From Scytonema tolypothrichoides VB-61278 (GTDB lineage: Bacteria > Cyanobacteriota > Cyanobacteriia > Cyanobacteriales > Nostocaceae): DNA of 44,310 nucleotides. Under the pieces are notes generated by a model, which did not search any database, was not told where the DNA came from, and saw only the letters and a list, made by a program, of their open reading frames with translations. The DNA lies in contig NZ_JXCA02000001.1 of NCBI RefSeq assembly GCF_000828085.3, positions 378,130 through 422,439 of the forward strand, given 5' to 3'. The translations under genes were made by a program, and so were the position numbers. The first letter of the stretch is position 1. Each line of letters starts with the position of its first letter. Of this stretch, positions 18,524-26,547 are shown in pieces.

Positions 18524-18575
18524 GTCAAGCTACACTTGACGCTGATGTGGTCAAGAATGTAAAGTAATACTTGAC
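18524..18575 (+). promoter_or_regulatory. Promoter with two GTCAAG/CTTGAC inverted pairs (probable auto-operator)
   Basis: GTCAAG-N5-CTTGAC is a perfect palindrome at 18524-18540. A second pair with the same half-sites, GTCAAG at 18550 and CTTGAC ending at 18575, has a 14-nt spacer. A promoter-like TTGACG (18536-18541) and TAAAGT (18560-18565), 18 nt apart, lies across these half-sites, 20-50 nt before the XRE-ClpN start codon. Such overlap is what autorepression by an HTH protein would look like. The binding itself is inference. Confidence 0.55.
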
Positions 18576-18592
18576 GACGAACAGACAAAGCT

Positions 18593-19258
18593 ATGAAAAA
18601 CCGACTGAAAGAACTTCGGCAACTGCACCAATGGTCACAATCTGACCTAGCTAGAGAATTAGGAGTCAGTCGTCAGGCGGTCAATGGTTTTGAATCCGGC
18701 AAGTTTGACCCCAGCCTGGACATGGCTTTCAAAATTGCCACCTTGTTCAACGTTGCACTTGAAGACATTTTCATCTATGAGGCAAAGAATTCTATGCAAA
18801 CACTTGTTGAGCGATTCAAAAATTACTTTGGTTTCGAGTTTGGTTTCGAGAGGTTCACTGAAAAGGCAATCAACGCGGTCAAGTTTGCAAGAAATGAGGC
18901 AGCACGTTCGCAAAAATCACAAGTCGAACCAGAACATCTACTTGCTGGCTTGTTGGCTGATCCAACCACAACAAGTGCTCGTTTACTTCAAGCAAATGGC
19001 TGCCACGTGAACATCGAAATTAATGAACATTCTTTTGAATCCCGTGAGAATCTAAGATTTAGTCCACAGAGTAAATTCGTTCTAGAACTAGCCTTGCAAG
19101 TCGTTCGGCTTCAGGGTAACAAGTCGATTGGGACTGAACATCTTTTGTGGGGTTTACTCCGTCTAGCTGAAACAGACAAGACTACTCTGAGTGACCTGTT
19201 TCAACGATACGAAATTGATAAGGAAGCCCTGAACAATCAACTAGCAGAAACGGTTTAA
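18593..19258 (+). CDS. XRE-type HTH fused to a double Clp_N domain
   Basis: This 221-residue protein has two unrelated parts. Residues 1 to about 62 are a compact XRE/Cro-type helix-turn-helix (RLKELRQLHQWSQSDLAREL, GVSRQAVNGFESGKFDPSLD, ATLFNVALEDIFIY). Residues about 85-221 form two Clp_N repeats like the N-domain of ClpC/ClpA: FTEKAINAVKFARNEAARS...VEPEHLLAGLL, then FSPQSKFVLELALQVVR...IGTEHLLWGLL. No AAA+ ATPase domain follows, and the stop is clean. In ClpC these repeats bind adaptor proteins and substrates. Here they could sense or dock a protein partner for a transcription regulator, or tie its level to Clp proteolysis; that is inference. It has its own promoter with operator-like repeats. 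Confidence 0.85.
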   Translation: MKNRLKELRQLHQWSQSDLARELGVSRQAVNGFESGKFDPSLDMAFKIATLFNVALEDIFIYEAKNSMQTLVERFKNYFGFEFGFERFTEKAINAVKFARNEAARSQKSQVEPEHLLAGLLADPTTTSARLLQANGCHVNIEINEHSFESRENLRFSPQSKFVLELALQVVRLQGNKSIGTEHLLWGLLRLAETDKTTLSDLFQRYEIDKEALNNQLAETV

Positions 19259-19301
19259 ACTGTAGCACTGTACTAGTCCAAACTAGTTAATTACCTTCAC
19301 C

Positions 19302-19405
19302 TTAGGGATTTCCAACAAATAAATTACGCCCGCCCAGTTAATAAGACGGGCAAAATGCCCATCCCACAAAAAAAGTTGGATATTTTTTAATTTGGAAGTC
19401 CCTTA
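19302..19405. mobile_element. MITE-like element, about 100 bp, with TTAGGGA(C/T)TTCCAA ends
   Basis: The left end TTAGGGATTTCCAA and right end TTGGAAGTCCCTTA are inverted copies with one mismatch. The inside is AT-rich with GACGGGCAAAATGCCCATCCC palindromic bits. The element has no coding capacity and sits in the 309-bp gap between the XRE-ClpN gene and convergent radA. The remainder of the gap holds no gene that I can see. Confidence 0.6.
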
Positions 19406-19567
19406 TGATAGTGATTGCGTGGAACCCAACGCGCTGACGGGCACTCGCAATTTCTCTGCTGGTTCTAGCTAATTTTACTGAAGGCGGAGCATCCATAAAG
19501 GCATTCCCAAGCAGAGTGTAGGAACGAGAAAGCCCCTCCCTGGATGCAAGGAGGGGTTGGAGTGGGA

Positions 19568-21136
19568 TCACTCCTCATCGTCGGGTGCCAAATCTTCTTC
19601 CGTTAGCCCCTGCTGCGGCGGTATCGCTGCAATAATCGCATCTATCACCTTTGAGACTGGCAAAATTTCTATATTATAGTCGGGGTATTTTTGCCCTTTT
19701 GGGACAATTGCCCTTTTAAATCCCAACTTTGCTGCTTCTTTTAACCGCAGTTCCATTTGCGATACTGAACGGACTTGTCCTCCTAAGCCAACTTCCCCTA
19801 TAAGTACGGTACCAGGGTCAACAATCCTGTCGCGGAAACTGGCAACAATGGCGATCGCTATTCCCAAATCCACCGCTGGTTCTTCTACATTCAACCCACC
19901 TGCAGACGCCACATAAGAATCCAGCTTTGACATCGGAATCCCCACCCGCTTTTCTAGCACTGCCAAAATTTGCACGAGGCGGTTATAATCTATACCTGTT
20001 CCTGCCCGACGCGGTGCGGGATAGCTGGTAGGACTGACTAAAGCTTGCAATTCTACGACAATCGGGCGTGTTCCTTCACAAGCAACGACAATTGCAGTAC
20101 CAGGAGCCGGATCATCGCGGTTACCCAAAAATAGCTCTGAAGGATTGGGGACTTCTCGCAGTCCGTTGTCAACCATTTCAAAAATGCCAATTTCGTGAGT
20201 TGCCCCAAAACGGTTTTTGACTGTCCGTAATAACCGATGGGAGGCAAAGCGCGCACCTTCAAAATATAACACTGTGTCAACTAAGTGTTCTAAGACCTTT
20301 GGTCCGGCGATCGCCCCTTCTTTGGTAACATGTCCCACAATTAACATTGTGATGTCGTCGTGCTTTGCCACCTTCATCAAAGCTGCAGTACATTCGCGTA
20401 CCTGAGCGACAGAACCTGGTGCAGAAGTCAGAGCTGGGAAGAACACTGTTTGAATACTATCAATGATTGTCACATTGGGTTTGAGTGAATCCATTTCCCG
20501 CAAAATCTCTTCCAAGTCTGTTTCTGGCAAAATATACAAATCGGCACCGACACCGTCCGCTTCGTCTACTTTGGGCATTTCTTCGGGAGTTGCTTCGGGA
20601 GTTTCTTGTGCGGCTTTCCCATTATCGTTACCATTACCTATTAAACTGAGGGATTTTGCAACTCCCAAACGAGAGGCTCTTAACTTGACCTGTTGTCCTG
20701 ATTCTTCTCCAGATACGTACAGGATGCGGTATCTCTGCGCGAGTTGATTCGACACTTGCAACAGCAGTGTAGATTTCCCAATTCCTGGATCACCGCCTAT
20801 CAGCACCATTGAACCAGGAACAACTCCACCGCCAAGCACCCGATCAAGTTCCTCATAGCCAGAAGCCCAACGTGTGACTTGGCGATCGCTAATCTGGTCA
20901 AAAGTTAAAGAAGCTCGTGGTTTAGCTGGTTTAGCTGGTTTGGTCGTAGTCGTTTTGCCACCTGCTGCCTGAGCGTGCCATCCACTCACTCCGCGACTTG
21001 GTACATCTGTTGATGACTGGATATTAATCTGCTCTTCTAAAGAATTGTACGTCCCGCAAGCTGGACATTTACCAAACCATTGAGGGGATTCTGCTCCGCA
21101 TTCGTTACAAACGTAAAAACTTTTTGGCTTTGGCAT
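19568..21136 (-). CDS. radA: DNA repair protein RadA (Sms)
   Basis: This is a 522-residue hexameric DNA-dependent ATPase/branch-migration factor of recombination repair. It shows the N-terminal zinc finger CNECGAESPQWFGKCPACG (residues 10-28), Walker A GGDPGIGKSTLL, the RadA-specific KNRFG motif in VKNRFGATHEIGIFEM, and a C-terminal Lon-like domain with AIAIVASFRD and VLIGEVGLGGQVRSV. A low-complexity acidic insert (GNGNDNGKAAQETPEATPEE, about 168-190) lengthens it beyond the usual roughly 455 residues and lies in a loop after the Walker A region. The start is ATG at 21136, directly before the zinc finger. The gene is divergent from rpaB across 169 bp. Confidence 0.95.
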   Translation of the reverse strand: MPKPKSFYVCNECGAESPQWFGKCPACGTYNSLEEQINIQSSTDVPSRGVSGWHAQAAGGKTTTTKPAKPAKPRASLTFDQISDRQVTRWASGYEELDRVLGGGVVPGSMVLIGGDPGIGKSTLLLQVSNQLAQRYRILYVSGEESGQQVKLRASRLGVAKSLSLIGNGNDNGKAAQETPEATPEEMPKVDEADGVGADLYILPETDLEEILREMDSLKPNVTIIDSIQTVFFPALTSAPGSVAQVRECTAALMKVAKHDDITMLIVGHVTKEGAIAGPKVLEHLVDTVLYFEGARFASHRLLRTVKNRFGATHEIGIFEMVDNGLREVPNPSELFLGNRDDPAPGTAIVVACEGTRPIVVELQALVSPTSYPAPRRAGTGIDYNRLVQILAVLEKRVGIPMSKLDSYVASAGGLNVEEPAVDLGIAIAIVASFRDRIVDPGTVLIGEVGLGGQVRSVSQMELRLKEAAKLGFKRAIVPKGQKYPDYNIEILPVSKVIDAIIAAIPPQQGLTEEDLAPDDEE

Positions 21137-21305
21137 TCTTAATATTATTAAATATTCTTAATCTTTACTTAAGTTTTTGAGGAAACTAGAATCCAATAAT
21201 TGTAGTATGCGCGGGTTTTTTTCAATCAATTTGTGAAATGATATCTTAATAATATGGTAGTAAAAATTAATCATGAAAAATTTTAGTTAAGGAGGGTTGA
21301 GAAAC

Positions 21306-22034
21306 TTGGAAAGTCATAAAGAAAAAATTCTAGTGGTAGATGACGAAGCGAGTATTCGCCGGATTTTAGAAACGCGGCTTTCGATGATTGGCTACGATGT
21401 GGTGACGGCTGGTGACGGCGAGGAAGCTTTAGACACTTTTCGCAAAGCAGAGCCTGATTTAGTTGTTTTAGACGTGATGATGCCAAAGTTAGATGGCTAC
21501 GGCGTGTGCCAAGAATTACGTAAAGAATCAGATGTCCCAATTATTATGTTAACAGCCTTGGGGGACGTAGCTGACCGAATCACGGGTTTAGAGTTAGGTG
21601 CTGATGACTACGTAGTCAAACCTTTTTCCCCTAAAGAGCTAGAAGCCCGCATTCGCTCAGTGCTGCGGCGGGTAGACAAAACAGGTGCCTCTGGTATTCC
21701 CAGTTCTGGAGTGATTCACGTTGCCACTATCAAAATTGACACGAATAAGCGGCAAGTGTACAAAGGCGATGAGCGCATTCGCTTAACAGGCATGGAGTTT
21801 AGCTTACTAGAGTTGCTAGTCAGCCGTTCTGGAGAAGCTTTCTCCCGTTCAGAAATTTTACAAGAAGTCTGGGGATATACACCAGAACGCCATGTGGATA
21901 CCCGCGTCGTAGATGTGCACATCTCCCGTTTACGCGCAAAATTGGAAGATGATCCAAGTAATCCAGAGTTAATCCTCACTGCAAGAGGGACTGGTTACTT
22001 ATTTCAACGCATTATTGAACCAGGAGAAGAATAA
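21306..22034 (+). CDS. rpaB: OmpR-family response regulator RpaB (Ycf27)
   Basis: This is a 242-residue regulator. The receiver domain (about 5-120) has the acidic pocket VVDDEAS, the phospho-acceptor Asp in LVVLDVMMPKLDGYG, and Lys in YVVKPFSPKEL. The winged-helix DNA-binding domain is seen in MEFSLLELLVSRSGEAFSR, RHVDTRVVDVHISRLRAKL and RGTGYLF. The sequence matches cyanobacterial RpaB, an essential regulator of photosystem I and high-light genes with kinase NblS (Hik33), which is not encoded here. The frame opens at a TTG at 21297, but that codon touches GGAGGG (21291-21296). TTG at 21306 has proper 9-nt spacing and gives the usual MESHKEKILVV start, so I chose it. Confidence 0.95.
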   Translation: MESHKEKILVVDDEASIRRILETRLSMIGYDVVTAGDGEEALDTFRKAEPDLVVLDVMMPKLDGYGVCQELRKESDVPIIMLTALGDVADRITGLELGADDYVVKPFSPKELEARIRSVLRRVDKTGASGIPSSGVIHVATIKIDTNKRQVYKGDERIRLTGMEFSLLELLVSRSGEAFSRSEILQEVWGYTPERHVDTRVVDVHISRLRAKLEDDPSNPELILTARGTGYLFQRIIEPGEE

Positions 22035-22072
22035 AAACAAGGGGATAAGGGGATAATACGGACTGATGACTG

Positions 22073-22711
22073 ATGACTAAATCCGATCCCAATAGAGTTC
22101 TGCGGCGTCTACCTATCGTAGTGGGTGGGATGGGCGCTGTCCTTTTGCTGATTAACCGTTTGCTATCACCAGAATTAACAAATTCTCAAGCGCGTGCAGA
22201 TGTTCTGGGTGTGATTTTGAGTGCTGTCTTGATTTTAGTAGGGTTAATTTGGCAGCAAGTACAACCGCGTTTACCTGAAGCTGTACAACTGATTGGTGAA
22301 GAAGGTTTTGTACTTGCACCGGATTTACCGCCATCGGTGAAAACAGAACTAGCCTGGGCATCACATTTGTTGTTAACTAATACGGTGACGCGATCGCTCG
22401 TCGTTTTCTACAAAAATAAAGTTTTGTTACGTCGGGGAATTCTAAGTCCCAAGTCGGAAGTTGTACCAGGACCAATCTTAAAAAGAGTGCTAGAAAAACA
22501 CAAGCCAGTTTATCTGGTAGATTTAAAAGTTTATCCCGGAAGGGTTGAATTTGATTATTTGCCAGAAAACACTCAAGGTGTCATTTGTCAACCCATTGGC
22601 GAAGATGGAGTCCTAATTTTGGCAGCAAATGCTCCTCGCAGTTACACTAAACAAGATGAAAAGTGGATTGCGGGAATTGCAGATAAATTCGCTGTGACTT
22701 TGAATCAGTGA
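22073..22711 (+). CDS. Cofactor assembly of complex C subunit B (CCB2/CCB4) family protein
   Basis: This 212-residue membrane protein has two N-terminal hydrophobic helices (about 13-30 and 43-61). A soluble domain follows, with EGFVLAPDLPPSVKTELAW, RSLVVFYKNKVLLRRGIL, VYPGRVEFDYLPENTQGVICQPIG and KWIAGIADKFAVTLNQ. These features match the CCB2/CCB4 group, which helps attach heme c(i) to cytochrome b6 in plastids and cyanobacteria. The assignment is from memory of the family and moderately sure. It follows rpaB after 38 nt on the same strand. The start ATG lies inside a GACTGATGACTGATGACT repeat and the stop codon inside another, so both gene ends abut STRRs. Ribosome binding is not obvious. 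Confidence 0.75.
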   Translation: MTKSDPNRVLRRLPIVVGGMGAVLLLINRLLSPELTNSQARADVLGVILSAVLILVGLIWQQVQPRLPEAVQLIGEEGFVLAPDLPPSVKTELAWASHLLLTNTVTRSLVVFYKNKVLLRRGILSPKSEVVPGPILKRVLEKHKPVYLVDLKVYPGRVEFDYLPENTQGVICQPIGEDGVLILAANAPRSYTKQDEKWIAGIADKFAVTLNQ

Positions 22712-22804
22712 ACAGTAAACAGTAAACAGTAAACTACTGGTAACTGATAACTGATAGCTGGTAACTGGTAACTGGTAACTGGTAACTGATAACTGATAAC
22801 TGTT
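22708..22804. repeat. Heptanucleotide tandem repeats (STRR)
   Basis: This is a run of seven-base units: AACAGTA about three times, then TAACTGA/TAACTGG variants about eight times. It overlaps the stop codon of the CCB2/4-like gene and fills the gap to the DUF456 gene. Confidence 0.9.
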
Positions 22805-22839
22805 ATTTGGTGTATAGCAAAATCAACAACTCAACAATT

Positions 22840-23358
22840 ATGCAAATTCTTTATTGGTTACTTGTTGCTGTAATGGCTGTGGGTATTATCGGTGCTGTAG
22901 TCCCTGCGATTCCAGGAGCCAGTTTAATTTTAATAGCAATTATCATTTGGGGATTTATAAGTGGTTCTTTTGCCGCTATAAAAATACCACTCATTGTCAC
23001 AGTTATTGTTTTATTCCTGAGTGTGGGAGTTGATTTTTTAGCAAGCTACTTAGGTGCAAAAAAAGCAGGTGCAAGTCAGTGGGGACAAATTGGTGCAATT
23101 GTTGGGTTAGTACTAGGTTTCTTGGGATTATTGCCAACATTACCTTTTGGTGGTCCATTACTTGGAATGTTATTCGGACCACTGCTTGGAGCAATTATCG
23201 GTGAATATCTTTATCGGCGAGACTTGGGGTTAGCAATTAAAGCTGGTATTGGAATTGTCGCAGGTACGCTGGTTGGAAATTTGATTCAAGGGTTGTTGGC
23301 GATCGCAGCAGTTGTCGTTTTCCTAGTCACAACTTGGCCACAAGTCTTTGGGAGTTAG
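22840..23358 (+). CDS. DUF456 family membrane protein
   Basis: This is a hydrophobic protein of 172 residues with five or so transmembrane segments and very glycine-rich helices (GIIGAVVPAIPGASLIL, GAIVGLVLGFLGLLPTLPFGGPL, GMLFGPLLGAIIGEYL, AIKAGIGIVAGTLVGNLIQG). The PxIPGxxL motif and glycine repeats are typical of DUF456, whose function is unknown. I chose ATG 22840, which puts the first helix at the N-terminus. TTG 22807 or GTG 22810 would add 10-11 polar residues. Neither start has a clear ribosome-binding site. A strong terminator follows immediately. Confidence 0.8.
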   Translation: MQILYWLLVAVMAVGIIGAVVPAIPGASLILIAIIIWGFISGSFAAIKIPLIVTVIVLFLSVGVDFLASYLGAKKAGASQWGQIGAIVGLVLGFLGLLPTLPFGGPLLGMLFGPLLGAIIGEYLYRRDLGLAIKAGIGIVAGTLVGNLIQGLLAIAAVVVFLVTTWPQVFGS

Positions 23359-23363
23359 AGTTT

Positions 23364-23388
23364 CAAACCCGCTTTTGCGGGTTTTTAA
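23364..23388. terminator. Rho-independent terminator between convergent DUF456 and PP2C genes
   Basis: AAACCCGC and GCGGGTTT flank a TTTT loop, with a following T-run on the plus strand and a preceding A-run serving the minus strand. It is perfectly placed for both genes. Confidence 0.85.
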
Positions 23389-23399
23389 AAACCTTTTTC

Positions 23400-24122
23400 C
23401 TACTCCAGCGCGACAATAACAACGGTGATGTTATCGTGTCCGCCGTGCTCTTTTGCAGCTTCAACTAGAGAAAGAGCAGCTTTTTTAGCCACAGGGAGTT
23501 GGAGATAGTCAGCAATTTTTGGATCGGCGAGTTCTTCTGTTAAACCATCACTACATAACAGTAGGCGATCGCCCCTTTTCACATCTAGTTGTTGCACATC
23601 AATTTGATTGATGTCTTCACGCCCTAAACAACGAGACAACACATGACGATAGGGATGAATCCGCGCTTCTTGTTGCGTAATTTCACCCATTTTAATAGCG
23701 CGTGCTATCCAAGTATGGTCTTCCGTGATTTGCTGCAATTGGGAATCTCGAAAAAGGTATAGCCTTGAGTCGCCAACATGAGCGTAGGATGGTGGCTCTT
23801 GGGGACGAAAAATGACGACTACAATTGTTGTGCCCATGTCAGAACGTTCCGGATGATTTTGCTGATCAAGCAAAATCGCTTCATTCGCCTGTAATAAAGC
23901 TTCCTTTAATAACTGTTCTGAAGGCTTAGAGGAATTCCAATGAGCACTCAAGTACGCCTGAATTTGCCCAGTAGCAATACGGCTTGCTTGTTCACCTCCT
24001 GCATGACCACCCATGCCATCAGCGACAATGAAGAAACGCCCCTCTGGGTCGATATAGTGAGCATCCTGATTATTAGAACGAATAAGTCCCGGATCAGTAA
24101 CACCGGTAAAATTAAGTTTCAT
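23400..24122 (-). CDS. PP2C-family protein serine/threonine phosphatase
   Basis: This 240-residue metal-dependent phosphatase (PPM) carries the standard motifs: RSNNQDAHY, FIVADGMGGHAGGEQAS (metal-binding Asp and Gly), DMGTTIVVV, YAHVGDSRLYLF, EDHTWI, SRCLGRED, LLCSDGLTEEL and GGHDNITVVIV. It is a minimal catalytic domain with no membrane helix. Its layout closely resembles the cyanobacterial enzyme PphA/tPphA, which dephosphorylates the nitrogen regulator PII, but several PP2C paralogues exist in these genomes, so I do not name it. It is 16 nt downstream of the ABC1 kinase gene on the same strand. The two may form an operon. Confidence 0.9.
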   Translation of the reverse strand: MKLNFTGVTDPGLIRSNNQDAHYIDPEGRFFIVADGMGGHAGGEQASRIATGQIQAYLSAHWNSSKPSEQLLKEALLQANEAILLDQQNHPERSDMGTTIVVVIFRPQEPPSYAHVGDSRLYLFRDSQLQQITEDHTWIARAIKMGEITQQEARIHPYRHVLSRCLGREDINQIDVQQLDVKRGDRLLLCSDGLTEELADPKIADYLQLPVAKKAALSLVEAAKEHGGHDNITVVIVALE

Positions 24123-24138
24123 ATACCATTCACTAAAT

Positions 24139-25875
24139 TTATGACATACGGTCGTAGCGGTCGAGGCGCATCAGCAGTCGAATGAGTAAACTTGACACTG
24201 CAACTGCGATCAAACCTGCAAGCATTGCCAACCATATATAATCTTTTACCAATAAAATCGTAGCTGAAAGCGTGAAACCACTCACAATAACAGCATAAGT
24301 CATCCCTAGCTGAATATTGCTTTGCCGTCGCAGCAAGCGCTCTGTTTCCAGAGACCTGACACGCACACGCACGTCTCCCCGTTCTAGCTTTTCTAGTGTG
24401 TCTTCTAGTCTGCGTGGTAGTCCCAATGCAGTATTGCTGACCTGAACTGCTTGACGACTCAATTCATTGAGAAAGCTATTGCTTTGAGAACCATTCATAT
24501 TGGTCATAAGCTGCATTGCATATGGTTGAGCAACTTCCATAAAATTAAATTCTGGATCTAACCCTTTTCCTACACCTTCGAGTGTCGAGAAAGCTCGCAT
24601 CACAAAAGTGAAGGTTGCTGGAAATCTAAACGGCTGGTCGTATGCTATTTCGTACAAGTCGTCACTAATAGCAGCTACCGATTGATTTTCAAAGGGCTTA
24701 TCCATAAAATTATCCAGCATATACTGGACAGAACGTCGCACTGGTCCCATGTCGTCCACTGGTGCGATCGCTCCTAAATCAATGAGGGACTGAACAACGC
24801 GATCGCCGTCTTTTGAAGCAATACCAAACAAAGTCTCCATCAGTCCATCACGCACGTTCGTTTTGATGCGCCCCATCATGCCAAAATCATAAAATATCAA
24901 AGCACCACTGGGACTGACGGCAATATTGCCTGGATGGGGGTCGGCATGGAAAAAGCCATCATTGAGTAGCTGAAGCAAGTATGCTTGAGCACCCTGACGG
25001 GCAATGATTTTCCGATCCAAACCCGCTGCTTCTATTGCCTCATACTGGCTAATCTTTATACCAGGAACATACTCCAGAGTCAACACCCGTGATGAAGTGT
25101 AACGCCAGTAGACACGTGGGACTTTTACCCAGTCGTAGGTACGAAAATTCCGGCGAAAAGTATCAGCGTTGCGACCCTCATTGAGATAATCAATTTCTTC
25201 CCAAAGAATGCGACAACACTCCTCATAGATGCCCATCCAATCGCGTCCCCGTCCCCATTTAGGATGGTTTTGAAAGTAGCGTGCAATTCCCTTAAGAATT
25301 TGTAAATCTATTTCAAAAAGCTTCTTGAGACCAGGACGTTGTACTTTGACTACAACGGCTTCTCCCGAGTGTAACACAGCCTTGTGTACTTGTCCCAAGC
25401 TCGCAGCAGCTAAGGGTATGGGTTCAAAACTTTGGTAGAGTTGGGGAATTTTCTTGCCTAGCTCTTGTTCAATAATCGCTTCTACTTGTTCATAGCTAAA
25501 TGCGGGTACCTTATCTTGTAGCTTGGCAAGTTCATCGACATATTCAACAGGGAAGATATCAGCACGGGTAGAGAAGAGTTGCCCAACTTTGATAAACGTT
25601 GGTCCTAAATCTAGCAGAGTATTGCGAATCCATACCGCTTGAGCCTTACGTCGAGCAGCTTGTTTCGCTTCGGTAACTCCACCTGGGTAACTCCAAGATT
25701 TGTTGTACCGCCAAAGCTTAAACATTAAGGTCAAGACAAAAGACCAAATGTCTAAAAAGCGGCGTCTACGAGAGTAGTTTTCGCGATTCCAACGGTATGC
25801 CTTATCTGAATAACCTTTTTCCATATGCTTTGCGTACCGCTGGTTTTTGACCGAGTCAGTAGGAAGAAAAGACAC
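24139..25875 (-). CDS. ABC1/UbiB (AarF)-type atypical kinase
   Basis: This is a 578-residue UbiB-family protein. It shows the family KxGQ element (FIKVGQLFSTRADIFP), the alanine-rich nucleotide loop AAASLGQVHKAVL replacing the P-loop, the VVVKVQRPGLKKLFEID lysine region, the GFFHADPHPGNIAV catalytic segment, and IFYDFGMMGRI as the metal-binding DFG. Two C-terminal transmembrane helices (about 522-565) would anchor it. Family members act in prenylquinone metabolism and plastoglobule or tocopherol control in photosynthetic organisms. The exact substrate is unknown. The first codon is GTG at 25875; ATG at 25824 (MEKGYSDKAYRWN) is an equally good start, 17 residues shorter. The PP2C gene follows after 16 nt. 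Confidence 0.9.
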   Translation of the reverse strand: MSFLPTDSVKNQRYAKHMEKGYSDKAYRWNRENYSRRRRFLDIWSFVLTLMFKLWRYNKSWSYPGGVTEAKQAARRKAQAVWIRNTLLDLGPTFIKVGQLFSTRADIFPVEYVDELAKLQDKVPAFSYEQVEAIIEQELGKKIPQLYQSFEPIPLAAASLGQVHKAVLHSGEAVVVKVQRPGLKKLFEIDLQILKGIARYFQNHPKWGRGRDWMGIYEECCRILWEEIDYLNEGRNADTFRRNFRTYDWVKVPRVYWRYTSSRVLTLEYVPGIKISQYEAIEAAGLDRKIIARQGAQAYLLQLLNDGFFHADPHPGNIAVSPSGALIFYDFGMMGRIKTNVRDGLMETLFGIASKDGDRVVQSLIDLGAIAPVDDMGPVRRSVQYMLDNFMDKPFENQSVAAISDDLYEIAYDQPFRFPATFTFVMRAFSTLEGVGKGLDPEFNFMEVAQPYAMQLMTNMNGSQSNSFLNELSRQAVQVSNTALGLPRRLEDTLEKLERGDVRVRVRSLETERLLRRQSNIQLGMTYAVIVSGFTLSATILLVKDYIWLAMLAGLIAVAVSSLLIRLLMRLDRYDRMS

Positions 25876-25922
25876 TCTGATTCCAAAACTGTTCCTTTAC
25901 AATTTTCTAGTAGAAAGGTTGC

Positions 25923-25936
25923 ACTGCAACGTCTCT
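25923..25936. repeat. Half copy of the TGTAGAGACG palindromic repeat
   Basis: TGCAACGTCTCTAC with following A corresponds to one arm of the palindrome at 30277-30306; the other arm is degenerate. It overlaps the end of the coiled-coil protein gene. Confidence 0.5.
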
Positions 25937-26261
25937 ACAAAGAATTTCCACTTCTATAGCGTTGTAATTCTGTTCGCAATGTGGCTATTTCTGCTCGTAG
26001 TTCATCAATTGTCGCTTGTAAGTCAACTGACGCTGAGCTAGTTTCTCCATAGCCTGTTGTTTGAGTAGCACCAGCAGCATCTGCTGCACGATTTGCCCGC
26101 TCTATGACTTCGTCTGTAAAATGGCGCAGTTCCTCTCTAGTCTGTGCGTCCCATTTGCCGAGTTCCGAGAGAGCATCTGTAATAGCGAACTCCAACCTCT
26201 CGGTGAGGATTTCAGCCGCTGCTCTCCCGACGAAAAAAGCTTGTAACAGGGGGTTACTCAT
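25935..26261 (-). CDS. Conserved cyanobacterial/plastid coiled-coil protein (DUF6825-like)
   Basis: This 108-residue protein is conserved among cyanobacteria as far as I can recall. An N-terminal hydrophobic-amphipathic stretch MSNPLLQAFFVGRAAAEILTERL is followed by a helical domain (FAITDALSELGKWDAQTREELRHFTDEVIERA). After a Gly/Ser linker comes a leucine-patterned coiled coil DELRAEIATLRTELQRYR. It is probably membrane-associated rather than secreted, since there is no cleavage site. Some databases label relatives as thylakoid lumen proteins without proof. The start ATG at 26261 sits at the conserved N-terminus. The stop codon lies next to a half copy of the TGTAGAGACG repeat. Confidence 0.7.
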   Translation of the reverse strand: MSNPLLQAFFVGRAAAEILTERLEFAITDALSELGKWDAQTREELRHFTDEVIERANRAADAAGATQTTGYGETSSASVDLQATIDELRAEIATLRTELQRYRSGNSL

Positions 26262-26456
26262 AAATTTTTGTTACGTTCATCTGCACAAAAATTATAACTT
26301 GCCTGTCTGCTTTACTGCTTATACCTGAGTGCTGGACTGTTGTGGAGATAGAGGTTTGGCTTTACATAATTTTTTGCAATTCTTGTTTTGTAGCACACAC
26401 TACTTAGTCTATTTGTGATAAACTTCCAGTTTTTATCGCTAATTATACTTATTATT

Positions 26457-26501
26457 CCCGAACAAATAAGTATAAAATAAAGATGTACTGACTTGTTCGG
26501 G
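26457..26501. repeat. Inverted repeat CCCGAACAA / TTGTTCGGG
   Basis: These are two perfect 9-bp arms 27 nt apart, in the gap upstream of the DUF433 gene. They could be an operator or a decayed element end. Nothing else is recognisable in 26262-26547 apart from one HIP1 octamer. Confidence 0.45.
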
Positions 26502-26547
26502 CAAGAATCAGGACTGACGCTACTGTCAGTGGCGATCGCTCCTATAT

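Noticed and set aside
16440-19260. Defence island around the KAP NTPase
   Set aside because: No nuclease, methyltransferase or other known defence partner is present, and flanks are housekeeping genes (menB, radA). Kept only as an open question.
19338-19571. 77-codon minus-strand ORF next to radA
   Set aside because: It runs through a MITE-like repeat and overlaps the radA end.
22700-22804. Tandem repeats as a possible CRISPR array
   Set aside because: Units are seven bases with no spacers and no cas genes; they are STRRs.
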